Shown: positions 1-7,764, numbered from the stretch's first letter. The stretch is DNA of 12,557 nt from Pseudomonadota bacterium (GCA_003242495.1 QGUO01000054.1:1-12557); one strand, 5' to 3'. Notes: generated by a model not told the origin, from the letters alone. Program-made: numbers and translations.

Positions 1-2074
1 GGCGACGCACGATCGACAGGCCGAGTCCCGTGCCGCCGAAGTGGCGCGTGGTCGAGGAGTCCGCCTGCACGAACGGCTGGAACAGCTGGTCGAGCTTCTC
101 GGGCGCAATGCCGATACCGGTGTCACGCACCTCGAAATGCGTGAGCACCTTGCCGTCGCGTCGTCCATCGATGCGCACCTCGATCACGACTTCGCCGGTC
201 CGGGTGAACTTCACGGCATTGCCGACCAGGTTCACCAGGCACTGCCGGATGCGCTGCGGATCGCCGATGACACGGTCGGGCACGTCTTTGTGCACGTGCA
301 CGATCAGCTCGAGGCCCTTGGCGGCTGCCTGGAAGGCCATCATGCCGCCCACATCCTCGACACTGCCGCGCAGGTCGAGCTCGATGTGCTCGATGTCGAG
401 CTTGCCGGCTTCGATCTTGGAGAAATCGAGCAGGTCGTTGATGACGGCGAGCAGTGAGTCGGCGCTGCCACGGATGGTTTCGGCGAAATCGCGCTGCGTG
501 CGGTCGAGGCGGGTATCGAGCAGCAGCCCGACCATGCCGATGATGCCGTTCATCGGCGTGCGGATCTCGTGACTCACATTGGCGAGGAACTCGCTTTTCG
601 CGCGACTCGCGGCTTCGGCCGCCTGCGTGGCCCGTAACAGCTCTTCGCGCGCCGCGCGCGCCTCGGTCACGTCCTGCAGCGAGCCCGACAGCCGCAGCGG
701 TCGGCCTGTCGCATCGCGCTCGGCCGTGGCGCGCGCGCGATACCACAGATACCGGCCTGTCTTGGTGCGCAGACGGATCTCGACGTCGTAGGGCTGGCCG
801 AGCTCGAAGTGCGCTCGTGTCGCCTGGGCGACGACTGCGGCGTCGTCCGGATGCAGGCACGTGCGCAGGAAGTTCGTGTCGCTCGGAAATTCATCGGGCC
901 GGTAGCCGAGCAGCTCGGCCACTCGTGGCGAGCACCATGCGCCTGCTCCCGTCGCGTCGGCGTCTGCCTCCAGCTCCCACAGGCCGTCCTGGGTCCCATG
1001 GATGGCGCGCTCGAGCCGTCGTTGTGCAAGCTGCAGCGCGTCTTCGGCCAGCTTGTGCTCGTGAATGTCCTGCAACGAGCCGGAGACGACGATGGCGACG
1101 CCCTGCGCATCGCGCTCCGCAGCGCCGCGCTGGCGGAACCAGCGATACTGGCCGCTCCGGGTCTTCAGACGCTGGTCGATGATGAAGGGCGTACCTTCCT
1201 CGAGGTGCTTTTGCAGCGCCATGCATCCATTCATGTAATCGTCGGGATGCACCAGCTGGCGAAACTCTTCACTGTCCCGCGGCAACTCACCATTCTCGTA
1301 GCCGAGCAGCGCGTGGTAACTGGACGAGAACCACATGCGCTTGTTCACCAGGTCCGCTTCCCAGTGGCCCTCGGAGCTCGACAGCGAAGCGCGTTCCAGG
1401 CGTCGCTCGGCTTCGCGCAGCTGCTGTGCCTGGCGTTGCAAGCGCTCCGCGGCTGTGATTTCCCGGGTGATGTCCCAGCTCACCCCAAGCGCCCGCGCCA
1501 CGCGCCCGGCCTCGTCGGACAGCAGTCGCGCGTGTACCTGAATATGCCGCAACCTGCCGTCATCGTCGTAGGCCCGATACCGATACGAGATGCGATCGCG
1601 CTGGTGCGCAGCAGCATAATGGAGCTGCTCGCAGAACAGGCTGCGGTCCTCCGGATGCAGGCGATCGGCGAGCGTGGTCAGCGAATGGCCGGTCCAGCCG
1701 GCGCTTTGCAGCCCCTCGATCGGGTTTTCGATCCATAGCAGCGTGCCGGAGGCGACGTCGATCTCCCAGGAGCTGATGCCGGCAGCCTCGGTGGCGATGT
1801 TCAGCCGATCGAGCAGGCGTTGGGCCTCGCTGCGATGCTGCAGTCGCGCAAGTGATGTGACACCATCGGGCGGCGCAGCGGCCATGGCGGGTTGCCGGCG
1901 GATCCGCCACACATATACGAATGACGCGCCGGTCACGGCGCTGAGGACGCAGGCCGCCGCGGCGGGGAGTGCACCGAGCTCCGCCCCCGTCGCGAGTGCC
2001 AGCAAGGCCGCGCAGCCCGTCGCTGCAGCGGTGCGCCAGCTCCGCGCCGGCCTGCCTTGACATGACCCGGCCAT
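1..2074 (-). CDS. Membrane-anchored triple-PAS sensor histidine kinase, 3' end cut by window edge
   Basis: Autophosphorylating sensor kinase of a two-component or phosphorelay system, anchored in the inner membrane. An open frame of 691 codons starts at the ATG at 2074 and leaves the window at position 2. Two hydrophobic segments lie at about residues 15-31 and 33-57. Three PAS/PAC modules follow at about 92-195, 228-330 and 355-465, each carrying the HPED/HPDD-type motif (His140, His276, His408). The HisKA domain has the H-box SHEIRTPMNG with phosphoacceptor His502. The HATPase domain shows an N-box (NLVGNAVKFT), DTGIGI and the G2 box GTGLGLSIVRR at the window edge. The start at 2074 is preferred because it includes the complete first hydrophobic segment; the Shine-Dalgarno (GAG) is weak. 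The SHEIRTPMNG-type catalytic core is typical of hybrid kinases of the BarA type, so receiver and Hpt domains may lie beyond the window (inference). The ligand cannot be told. The gene is divergent from the AsmA-like gene. Confidence 0.93.
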   Translation of the reverse strand, partial: MAGSCQGRPARSWRTAAATGCAALLALATGAELGALPAAAACVLSAVTGASFVYVWRIRRQPAMAAAPPDGVTSLARLQHRSEAQRLLDRLNIATEAAGISSWEIDVASGTLLWIENPIEGLQSAGWTGHSLTTLADRLHPEDRSLFCEQLHYAAAHQRDRISYRYRAYDDDGRLRHIQVHARLLSDEAGRVARALGVSWDITREITAAERLQRQAQQLREAERRLERASLSSSEGHWEADLVNKRMWFSSSYHALLGYENGELPRDSEEFRQLVHPDDYMNGCMALQKHLEEGTPFIIDQRLKTRSGQYRWFRQRGAAERDAQGVAIVVSGSLQDIHEHKLAEDALQLAQRRLERAIHGTQDGLWELEADADATGAGAWCSPRVAELLGYRPDEFPSDTNFLRTCLHPDDAAVVAQATRAHFELGQPYDVEIRLRTKTGRYLWYRARATAERDATGRPLRLSGSLQDVTEARAAREELLRATQAAEAASRAKSEFLANVSHEIRTPMNGIIGMVGLLLDTRLDRTQRDFAETIRGSADSLLAVINDLLDFSKIEAGKLDIEHIELDLRGSVEDVGGMMAFQAAAKGLELIVHVHKDVPDRVIGDPQRIRQCLVNLVGNAVKFTRTGEVVIEVRIDGRRDGKVLTHFEVRDTGIGIAPEKLDQLFQPFVQADSSTTRHFGGTGLGLSIVRR

Positions 2075-2148
2075 CTTAAACTCGGCTTCTCGCTACATGG
2101 ATTCACGGCGCCAGGGCGATGTGGGCCGCGCGATGGCGTAAGACAACA

Positions 2149-2189
2149 TTGCAGGCGGAGAACTGCAACGCCGTCTCTCACAATTGCAG
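2149..2189. repeat. Inverted repeat plus a third half-site in the kinase/asmA intergenic region
   Basis: TTGCAG at 2149-2154 and CTGCAA at 2163-2168 form a perfect 6-bp inverted repeat with an 8-base spacer. A third copy, TTGCAG, sits at 2184-2189. They lie 75-115 bp upstream of the kinase start and about 215 bp before the AsmA-like start, a position suited to an operator serving the kinase or both genes. I do not recognise the binding protein, and short repeats like this can occur by chance. Confidence 0.3.
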
Positions 2190-2267
2190 CGAACGGACCC
2201 TGCGCGTGGCCTGAACTTTGACGTTGAACACATCCCCCGTCCGCGTGGGTACTCGCCGATTCGGGCC

Positions 2268-2276
2268 TGTTACACT
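2268..2276 (+). promoter_or_regulatory. Possible extended -10 promoter for the asmA-like gene
   Basis: TGTTACACT reads as an extended -10 (TG-N-TACACT), with 4 of 6 matches to TATAAT. No convincing -35 lies 16-18 bp upstream. The site is about 130 bp before the ATG. The rest of the 330-bp divergent region (2075-2404) shows only the TTGCAG repeats and no gene. Confidence 0.22.
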
Positions 2277-2404
2277 TGCCACCCGTGCCGCGGCGCGGAA
2301 GCATGCACCGGCGCGGCTTCCGGGCGGGTGCCGGACGTCGTCCTCGAGCGGGGCATCGGCGGATGCCGGTCTGCGCGGCCGTGATGAGGTTCAGAGGATT
2401 CTCC

Positions 2405-4579
2405 ATGCGCCTACTCAAGATCGCAGGTATCGTTGTCGGTGCGTTGGTTGCGCTGGTCGTGATCGCGCTGGTGTACGTCGCGCTGTTCGTGGATCCCAAC
2501 GACTACCGCGACGACATCGAGCGGCTTGTGCAGCGCGAGACGGGTCGCGAACTCGACCTGGCCGGCGAGCTCAAGCTCTCGGTATTCCCCTGGCTGGCGA
2601 TCGAGACGGGACCGGCGCGTCTTGGGGACGCGCCGGGCTTCGGTGATGAGCCGTTCGTCTCGATCCAGGAGGCCCGCATGAGCGTGCGGCTCTGGCCGTT
2701 GCTGCGCGGCAAGATCGAGGCAGGCACGGTGCGCCTGGTGGGCGCACGCATTCGCCTGATCACCGACGAGCAGGGTCGCAACAACTGGGACGACCTCGGC
2801 GCGGGCGGTGAGCCGCAGGCCGCACCCGAGCCGGATCGGCCCGGCCAAATGGAGCTGCCCACGATTGCCGGTCTCGAGATCGTCGATTCCTCGCTGTACA
2901 TCGAGAATCGACAGGAGAACACCCGGCGGAGCATCCGCAACTTCAATCTGAAGACCGGTGCGCTGCGCTCGGGCCGACCGTTCGATCTGCAGACCGGTTT
3001 CGTGTTCGATCAGGGCGACACGCTCTCGCTGCAGGTCGACCTTGCGGCGCGCGTGACGGCCGATCTGGAGCGCAACGTGCATCGGCTCGACGCGCCGCAG
3101 ATCCAGCTGTTGCTCACCGGCGGTGATTTCCCTGCGGAGGGGATTCCGGTCGAGATCCGCGCGACGACGATCGATGCCGATGTCGGGCAGGAAACGCATC
3201 GACTGAGCGGACTCGGGCTGACGACCACCTGGCGGGGCGAGGGCTTCCCGGATGCCGGTGTGCCGGTCTCCCTGAGCGCCGGTGAGCTCAATGCGAATCT
3301 CGCGGACCAGACCATGGAGCTGACCGACGTCGCCATGGACGTCGCCGGGGCGCGGCTCAAGGGCGCGTTGAGCGGTACGCAAATCCTCGACGCACCAAGC
3401 ATCCGCGGTCCGCTGGAGCTCGAGCCGGTGTCGCTGCGGGAGTGGCTGCCGAAGCTGGGTGTGGCCTTGCCCGAGACCCGCGATCCCGAGGTGTTGCAGC
3501 GACTGAGTTTCAGTGGCCAGGTGGCGCTCACCGAGCGGTCGGCCGAAGTCGGTGACATCGTGCTGAAGCTGGACGATACCACCGCGCAGGGCTCGGTCGG
3601 AGTCGCGGATTTCGAGGACCAGGCCCTGCGCTTCGACCTCCGGGTCGATCGCATCGATGCCGACCGTTATCTGCCGCCGCCCGTGGAAAACGAGGACGGA
3701 CGGCCGGACGAGGAGGGGCCGGTCGAGATTCCGGTCGATATGCTGCGCGAACTGAACGCGCGCGGCCAGCTCGAGGTCGGCGAAGCGATTTTCGCGGGTC
3801 TTACGTTCTCCAAGCTGCGTCTGGGCGTCGATGCCGCAAAGGGCCAAGTACGCTTCAGCCCCATCGAGGCCTCGATGTACGGCGGCACGCATCGCGGCAC
3901 GATCGGCATCGACGCGACGGGCAAGGCGGCGCGCGTGAGCCTCGACAACCAGGTGAGCGGCGTGGATTTTGCGCCGCTGTTCCGCGACCTGTTCGAGACC
4001 GATCGGATCTCCGGCAACGGTACGGCGGCCATCAAGCTCGCCGGCACCGGCCGCACCACCGACGATCTCATGAAGACGCTCGACGGCACAGTGAGCTTCA
4101 AGGTCGCCGATGGCGCCGTCAATGGTGTGGACCTGTGGTACGAGATCCGCCGCGCGCGTGCCGTGCTGCGACGTCAGGAGGTGCCCGCGCGCAGCGGCAC
4201 GCCGCGCACTGAGTTCACGGCGCTCGCGGGCAGCGGCGTGATGCAGAACGGGGTGCTCAAGAACGACGACCTTACCGTGGCCACGCAGTATCTGCGAATC
4301 GCGGGCACGGGCATGGTGGATCTGCCGAACAGCGAGCTCGATTACCGGCTTACCGCGCAGGTGTTGCGGATCCCCCCCGAAGGGGCGGATGCCGAGCAGA
4401 TGAAGGAGCTGGTGGACGCCCGGATCCCCGTGACCATCACCGGCTCGCTCACCGATCCGACCGTTCGTCCCGACATCGAAGGTCTAGTCAAGGGCGAGGT
4501 CAAGCAGCGGCTGGAGAAGGAGCGCGAGAAGCTCGAAGACAAGGTGAAGGACCGCTTGCGCGACCTGTTCAATCGTTGA
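2405..4579 (+). CDS. AsmA family envelope protein
   Basis: 724-residue AsmA-like protein. The family is inner-membrane anchored with a large periplasmic part; members of the wider group are linked to outer-membrane assembly and phospholipid transport. An N-terminal membrane helix covers about residues 5-27 (rich in V, A, L, I). The AsmA N-terminal signature follows: DPNDYRDDIERLV, TGRELDLAGEL, FPWLAIETG, then GRNNWDDL. The C-terminal AsmA core is at about 530-660 (GNGTAAIKLAGTGRTTDDL, LDGTVSFKVADGAVNGVDL). The protein ends in a charged helical tail (residues about 695-724, rich in K, E and R). An in-frame start exists as far up as 2276, but the ATG at 2405 has AGAGGA six bases upstream and begins exactly at the membrane helix, so I chose it. 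It is first in a rightward run with the SRPBCC gene and mutY. An AsmA gene next to mutY is also found in Pseudomonas, which supports a chromosomal core location. Confidence 0.93.
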   Translation: MRLLKIAGIVVGALVALVVIALVYVALFVDPNDYRDDIERLVQRETGRELDLAGELKLSVFPWLAIETGPARLGDAPGFGDEPFVSIQEARMSVRLWPLLRGKIEAGTVRLVGARIRLITDEQGRNNWDDLGAGGEPQAAPEPDRPGQMELPTIAGLEIVDSSLYIENRQENTRRSIRNFNLKTGALRSGRPFDLQTGFVFDQGDTLSLQVDLAARVTADLERNVHRLDAPQIQLLLTGGDFPAEGIPVEIRATTIDADVGQETHRLSGLGLTTTWRGEGFPDAGVPVSLSAGELNANLADQTMELTDVAMDVAGARLKGALSGTQILDAPSIRGPLELEPVSLREWLPKLGVALPETRDPEVLQRLSFSGQVALTERSAEVGDIVLKLDDTTAQGSVGVADFEDQALRFDLRVDRIDADRYLPPPVENEDGRPDEEGPVEIPVDMLRELNARGQLEVGEAIFAGLTFSKLRLGVDAAKGQVRFSPIEASMYGGTHRGTIGIDATGKAARVSLDNQVSGVDFAPLFRDLFETDRISGNGTAAIKLAGTGRTTDDLMKTLDGTVSFKVADGAVNGVDLWYEIRRARAVLRRQEVPARSGTPRTEFTALAGSGVMQNGVLKNDDLTVATQYLRIAGTGMVDLPNSELDYRLTAQVLRIPPEGADAEQMKELVDARIPVTITGSLTDPTVRPDIEGLVKGEVKQRLEKEREKLEDKVKDRLRDLFNR

Positions 4580-4718
4580 GGCGGCGCCGGGCGTGCAGGC
4601 GACGCCGTTCCCTGCCGGGGCTGGCCAGGGTGGATGAGCCATGCGTCCGGCGCGGGGCGCGGGACCGAGCGGAAAGGCGTGAACAGGCATACACTGCGCG
4701 CAGCCTTCCGAGGTCCCG

Positions 4719-5351
4719 ATGAGCCAGCGACGCATCATGTCGGACGCCGACGGCCCACAGCGCAGGGCGAGCGGGCCGTCGTCCGCCAGGGTGCGCCGGG
4801 CGTGGGTGGCGGCGGCCGGTTCGTTCCTTGCGCTGTTCGCTGCGTCGGTCCAGGCGTTCGATATCGAGCGCCTGGCCGCGCGCTACGAGCAGCACCAGTA
4901 CCGGTTGACGCTGGTCGCGCATCTCGATGCACCGCCCGCGCAGGTCGTCGCAGTGTTGCGCGACTATGCGCATTACCCGTCGCTCGACCCACGTATCCTC
5001 GAGGCGGACGTGCTGGAGCGGCCCGAGGAGCATGTGGTCGTGCTGGCGACGAGGCTGCGCGTATGTCTCGGCTGGTTCTGTCGAGAGGTGAGCCGGGTCG
5101 AGCGCGTGACGGAGTCGCCGTTGGCGTTCGTGGCGCATACCGATCCTGCGCGCAGTGACCTGCGCTTCGGCATCACGCGCACCACGCTCGAGCCCGAGGG
5201 CGCCGGCACGCGCGTCCAGTACAGCACGGCGGTCGCGCCGGGGTTCTGGGTGCCGCCGTTTCCGCGCCGCTGGATGCTGGATGCCATGAGCGACGCAACC
5301 GTCGGGCTGTTCCGCAGTGTCGAGCGTCGCGCCGCACGGTCCTTGGAATAG
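4719..5351 (+). CDS. Exported SRPBCC (START-like) family protein
   Basis: 210-residue protein. A basic N-terminus (to about residue 28, including VRRAW) precedes a hydrophobic core (VAAAGSFLALFAASVQA), with a likely signal-peptidase site after Ala46, so it is probably periplasmic. The mature part looks like an SRPBCC/polyketide-cyclase-type hydrophobic-ligand fold: a strand followed by DAPPAQVVAVLRDYAHYPSLDPRI, then alternating strands, then a long C-terminal helix (WMLDAMSDATVGLFRSVERRAARSL). Ligand and role are unknown. The ATG at 4719 has GAGG five bases upstream. A second in-frame ATG at 4737 would shorten the unusually long n-region but has no Shine-Dalgarno. The RR pair before the hydrophobic stretch is only a loose match to a Tat signal. 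It lies 139 bp after the AsmA-like gene and about 43 bp before mutY, probably the same transcript. Confidence 0.8.
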   Translation: MSQRRIMSDADGPQRRASGPSSARVRRAWVAAAGSFLALFAASVQAFDIERLAARYEQHQYRLTLVAHLDAPPAQVVAVLRDYAHYPSLDPRILEADVLERPEEHVVVLATRLRVCLGWFCREVSRVERVTESPLAFVAHTDPARSDLRFGITRTTLEPEGAGTRVQYSTAVAPGFWVPPFPRRWMLDAMSDATVGLFRSVERRAARSLE

Positions 5352-5394
5352 GCGCCGGTTACGCAGCGTGCGCATCAAGCCGTATCATGCGTGC

Positions 5395-6540
5395 GTGCAG
5401 ACCTCATCGTTACGACCCGAAGAATTCCTGGCCCCGGCATTGCTCGCGTGGTTCGATCGCGCGGGGCGCAAGCATCTGCCTTGGCAGCACGATCCCACCC
5501 CGTACCGCGTGTGGGTTTCGGAGATCATGCTGCAGCAAACGCAGGTCGTGACTGTGATCCCCTATTACGAGCGCTTCATGGCGCGCTTCCCCGATGTCCG
5601 GACCCTTGCGGCCGCGTCCCTCGATGAGGTGCTGCATTACTGGACTGGTCTGGGCTATTACGCACGCGCCCGCAACCTGCACCGCGCGGCGCGCATCCTG
5701 GTGAGTGATCACCAGGGCGATTTCCCCGGCACGCTGGAGGGGGTACAGGCACTGCCCGGCATCGGGCGCTCCACGGCCGGCGCCATCCTGGCGCTCTCCC
5801 GGCAGCAGCGCCATCCCATTCTCGACGGCAATGTGAAGCGCGTTCTGACCCGCTATTTCGGGATTCGCGGCTTCCCCGGCGAGCGCCACGTCGAGCGTGA
5901 ACTATGGGCGCTGGCGGAGCGGTGCACACCATACGAGCGGGTGGGTGCCTATACGCAGGCCATCATGGATCTGGGCGCGACGGTCTGCGTGCGCTCGCGG
6001 CCGTCCTGTGCGACGTGCCCGTTGCGCGAGCCGTGCGTCGCGCGCAGGGACGGGCTGCAATCCGTGCTTCCGGAACCCCGTCCGAAGAAGCGCCGCCCGC
6101 ACCGCACGGCCTATGCGTTGATCGCGATTCGCGACGATGGGGCGTTCCTGCTCGAGCGCCGGCCGCCCACCGGCATTTGGGGCGGGTTGTGGACGTTCCC
6201 GCAATTCGACGATCCTGCGAGCGCCGCGACGTGGTGGCGCGGCGGCGCGGCGTTCGGTGTGCGCATCGCAGAATCGCCGGGTGTCTCGTCGACCCCCGGG
6301 GGCGCTGCCGGCGGGGGCGTGCTGCTCGATCCGTACCGCCACGCCTTCACACACTTCGACCTGACGTTGCACCCGCTGGTGGTCACCGCGGTCGCTCATC
6401 CGGCCACTGCGGACGAGGAGCGTTACGTGTGGTATCACCCCGCCTCGCCGGCCAGGATCGGGCTGGCCAAGCCCGCCACCGATCTCATCCGGCAGCTCAG
6501 CTCTCGGCGTCTTTCAATACTTCCCACGTGCGAGCCTTGA
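5395..6540 (+). CDS. mutY: A/G-specific adenine DNA glycosylase MutY
   Basis: Base-excision repair enzyme that removes adenine mispaired with 8-oxoguanine (also A:G). With the GTG start at 5395 it has 381 residues, near the usual length. The N-terminus LLAWFDRAGRKHLPWQ aligns with the start of E. coli MutY. The catalytic region VSEIMLQQTQ carries Glu43. The helix-hairpin-helix is LPGIGRSTAGAIL (residues 120-132) with catalytic Asp144 in ILDGNVKRV. The [4Fe-4S] loop is C198-x6-C205-x2-C208-x5-C214. A C-terminal NUDIX-like domain starts near residue 235 (ERRPPTGIWGGLWTFPQF, then HAFTHFDL), which recognises 8-oxoG in the family. The start is uncertain: 5395 fits family alignment but lacks a Shine-Dalgarno; in-frame GTGs at 5368 or 5317 (the latter overlapping the upstream gene) are alternatives. 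The last 44 bp overlap the convergent XRE gene. Confidence 0.96.
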   Translation: MQTSSLRPEEFLAPALLAWFDRAGRKHLPWQHDPTPYRVWVSEIMLQQTQVVTVIPYYERFMARFPDVRTLAAASLDEVLHYWTGLGYYARARNLHRAARILVSDHQGDFPGTLEGVQALPGIGRSTAGAILALSRQQRHPILDGNVKRVLTRYFGIRGFPGERHVERELWALAERCTPYERVGAYTQAIMDLGATVCVRSRPSCATCPLREPCVARRDGLQSVLPEPRPKKRRPHRTAYALIAIRDDGAFLLERRPPTGIWGGLWTFPQFDDPASAATWWRGGAAFGVRIAESPGVSSTPGGAAGGGVLLDPYRHAFTHFDLTLHPLVVTAVAHPATADEERYVWYHPASPARIGLAKPATDLIRQLSSRRLSILPTCEP

Positions 6541-6721
6541 GCGAGGCGCACACGCGTTCCAGCGTATCCAGCCTGACGTTCTTCAGGCCGCGCTCGATGG
6601 CCGAGTAGTAGGTACGGTGCATGCCGATGCGCTCGGCGAAATCTTCCTGGCTGATCTCCAGCGCTTCCCGTCGCTTCCGCAGCGCCAGGCCAACGCGTTT
6701 CGCAAGGGTGGGCCGTTTCAT
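6497..6721 (-). CDS. Small XRE-type HTH transcriptional regulator
   Basis: 74-residue protein made almost entirely of a Cro/C1-type helix-turn-helix (residues about 8-66): VGLALRKRREALEISQEDFAERIG, then MHRTYYSAIERGLKN and LDTLERVCASL. This is the length and layout of restriction-modification controller proteins and other stand-alone XRE regulators, but no restriction or methylase gene is visible, so the target is unknown. It is convergent with mutY and its 3' end lies inside the last 44 bp of mutY. No clear Shine-Dalgarno is seen; the region just upstream of the ATG holds direct and inverted repeats that could be an autoregulatory operator. Confidence 0.85.
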   Translation of the reverse strand: MKRPTLAKRVGLALRKRREALEISQEDFAERIGMHRTYYSAIERGLKNVRLDTLERVCASLKARTWEVLKDAES

Positions 6722-6731
6722 GCCCGGGACG

Positions 6732-6754
6732 GTACTTCGTGTACTTCTAGAGGT
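6732..6754. promoter_or_regulatory. Operator-like repeats ahead of the XRE gene
   Basis: GTACTTC occurs twice (6732-6738 and 6741-6747, 9-bp period), and ACTTCTAGAGGT at 6743-6754 is a 12-bp palindrome with one mismatched pair. The block begins 11 bp upstream of the XRE start codon, the usual place for an autorepressor site in this family. Binding is inferred. Confidence 0.4.
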
Positions 6755-7005
6755 CTACAGTATTTTTGTGCTGCTGCCCCGGTTCGGCGGCAGGCGTTGT
6801 TGCGTCGGCATCGGATCCGCGTCTCCCCACATTCGCGCCGAACGCTCGCACCAAGCACACTGACACGCATCGCCCACATGCGCGGGCAGCCTCCCGGTGT
6901 GCGTCGCGGCGCAGGCTTCGGGCATGACTCCCTCGTGTCAGCGCGTCGACCCGGTGTGCAATCCGGCGCGTCCCGAACCGCCACACCGTCGCGTCCGCGC
7001 CATTG
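6755..7005. other. Intergenic stretch with no gene seen
   Basis: No reading frame here has a ribosome binding site or recognisable protein features. One hairpin is possible at 6774-6793: CTGCCCCG pairs with CGGCGGCAG (loop GTT, one bulged C). It has no T-run on either side, so I do not call it a terminator. Confidence 0.5.
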
Positions 7006-7044
7006 TTGCCGTTGCACTATGCATGTAGTATAAATGCACTGCAT
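7006..7044 (+). promoter_or_regulatory. Sigma70-type promoter with operator-like repeats
   Basis: TTGCCG (7006-7011) and TATAAA (7029-7034) are separated by exactly 17 bp, a good -35/-10 pair, placing transcription start near 7041. Two TGCACT direct repeats (7013-7018 and 7035-7040) lie 22 bp apart, about two helical turns, on either side of the -10 element. A palindrome ATGCA-C-TGCAT covers 7034-7044 at the expected start site. This suggests a repressible promoter for the small gene at 7116. Confidence 0.6.
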
Positions 7045-7115
7045 TCCGGAGACGCCTCCTGCCAGGTGAACGCGAGCGTTGTAGATCGGCAACGGAACCA
7101 AGGGAGAGCACAGCC

Positions 7116-7346
7116 ATGAACGCCCACGCCACCCGGGGTGGCCGTAGATTCATCGACGCCGTGGCGGATATTGCACATGACCCGAACACGGTGCGGTCTC
7201 TGCACGCAGGAGACCTCCTCGTTCTCGAAGCGCTTCTGTGCGTGATCCTGGAGACGGTCACGACGGAATTGAAACGTCGCGACCGGGAGCGGCGCATGGG
7301 GGTGCAGGAATCGCCAGCGATCTATGGTGTCCCGGTGGCGGGTTAG
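7116..7346 (+). CDS. Small protein of unknown function, 76 residues
   Basis: Not a family I recognise. The ATG is preceded by an AGGGAGAG Shine-Dalgarno, and a good promoter lies 80-110 bp upstream, so expression is likely. A basic N-terminus precedes a central, strongly hydrophobic helix at about residues 29-52 (SLHAGDLLVLEALLCVILET), flanked by charged residues (TTELKRRDRERR), and a short tail ends YGVPVAG. The central helix contains Asp and Glu, so it is more likely an amphipathic or packing helix than a membrane span. Its stop lies 15 bp from the stop of the convergent FecR-like gene; a functional link with the sigma/FecR pair is possible from position only. I considered a ribosomal peptide precursor because of its size but see no core-peptide motif. 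Confidence 0.6.
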   Translation: MNAHATRGGRRFIDAVADIAHDPNTVRSLHAGDLLVLEALLCVILETVTTELKRRDRERRMGVQESPAIYGVPVAG

Positions 7347-7361
7347 TGAGCTCGAGCGAGG

Positions 7362-7748
7362 CTAGAACAGGGTCGCCACACCCGTCCATCCGCTCACGAG
7401 CAGGGCCGCCGTGGTCGTCGCAGTCATGCCGCTCACCCATGGCCACCGCACCCAACGAAATCGCCGCGACAACGGCCGGGACAAAGTGGCATCAGGACGC
7501 GCGGGGACGATCTTGAAGTTCGCGTTGCCGATGAGCGCGTCGAGATCGATCCGACACCCGGGATCCAAGTCATCGAGTACCCGATCCCACGTTGCGGCGA
7601 GCAGCATCTCGCGTACATGCAGAGAAGAGCGACGCAGCCAGCGCACGAACTCCCTGCGCTCGTCACCCGTAACAGGCTGCTTCAGTCGCTCCACCCAATG
7701 CGCAGCATGCTCTGCAACCAGTCTGACTTCGTCGGATGGTTCACACAT
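7362..7748 (-). CDS. Truncated FecR-type sigma regulator: DUF4880 domain plus one membrane helix
   Basis: 128-residue protein related to the cytoplasmic N-terminus of FecR/PupR-type sigma regulators. The DUF4880-like domain covers residues about 9-75: EHAAHWVERL, then EFVRWLRRSSLHVREMLLA, then RIDLDALIG. A single membrane helix follows at about 103-127 (WPWVSGMTATTTAALLVSGW) and the protein stops right after it (GVATLF). Normal FecR proteins are about 300-330 residues with a periplasmic FecR domain that contacts the TonB-dependent receptor; none is present here, and the DNA beyond the stop encodes the convergent 76-residue protein, not FecR remnants. The ATG at 7748 has GGGGAAG just upstream and lies 16 bp after the sigma factor stop, so the two are almost certainly co-transcribed. 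It probably binds the neighbouring sigma factor at the membrane (inference). Confidence 0.8.
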   Translation of the reverse strand: MCEPSDEVRLVAEHAAHWVERLKQPVTGDERREFVRWLRRSSLHVREMLLAATWDRVLDDLDPGCRIDLDALIGNANFKIVPARPDATLSRPLSRRFRWVRWPWVSGMTATTTAALLVSGWTGVATLF

Positions 7749-7764
7749 TGCTTCCCCGTGAGCG

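Noticed and set aside
123..860. Long minus-strand open frame, Arg-rich
   Set aside because: It lies in a different frame over the histidine kinase catalytic region; its composition (R, A, H, G rich) is that of a shadow frame.
809..1738. 309-codon plus-strand frame opposite the PAS domains
   Set aside because: Antisense to three clear PAS domains, with no Shine-Dalgarno or recognisable domain.
2411..3892. 493-codon minus-strand frame
   Set aside because: Antisense to the AsmA-like gene, whose family motifs are unmistakable; long antisense frames are expected in GC-rich coding DNA.
7116..7346. 76-residue protein as a lasso-peptide or other RiPP precursor
   Set aside because: FecI/FecR-type and GntR regulators do accompany some lasso clusters, but there is no leader/core motif here and no B or C maturation enzyme or isopeptidase in the window.
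7340..7385. Terminator between the convergent 76-residue and FecR-type genes
   Set aside because: GTGGCG and CGCCAC can pair, but only across a loop of nearly 40 bases and without a T-run.
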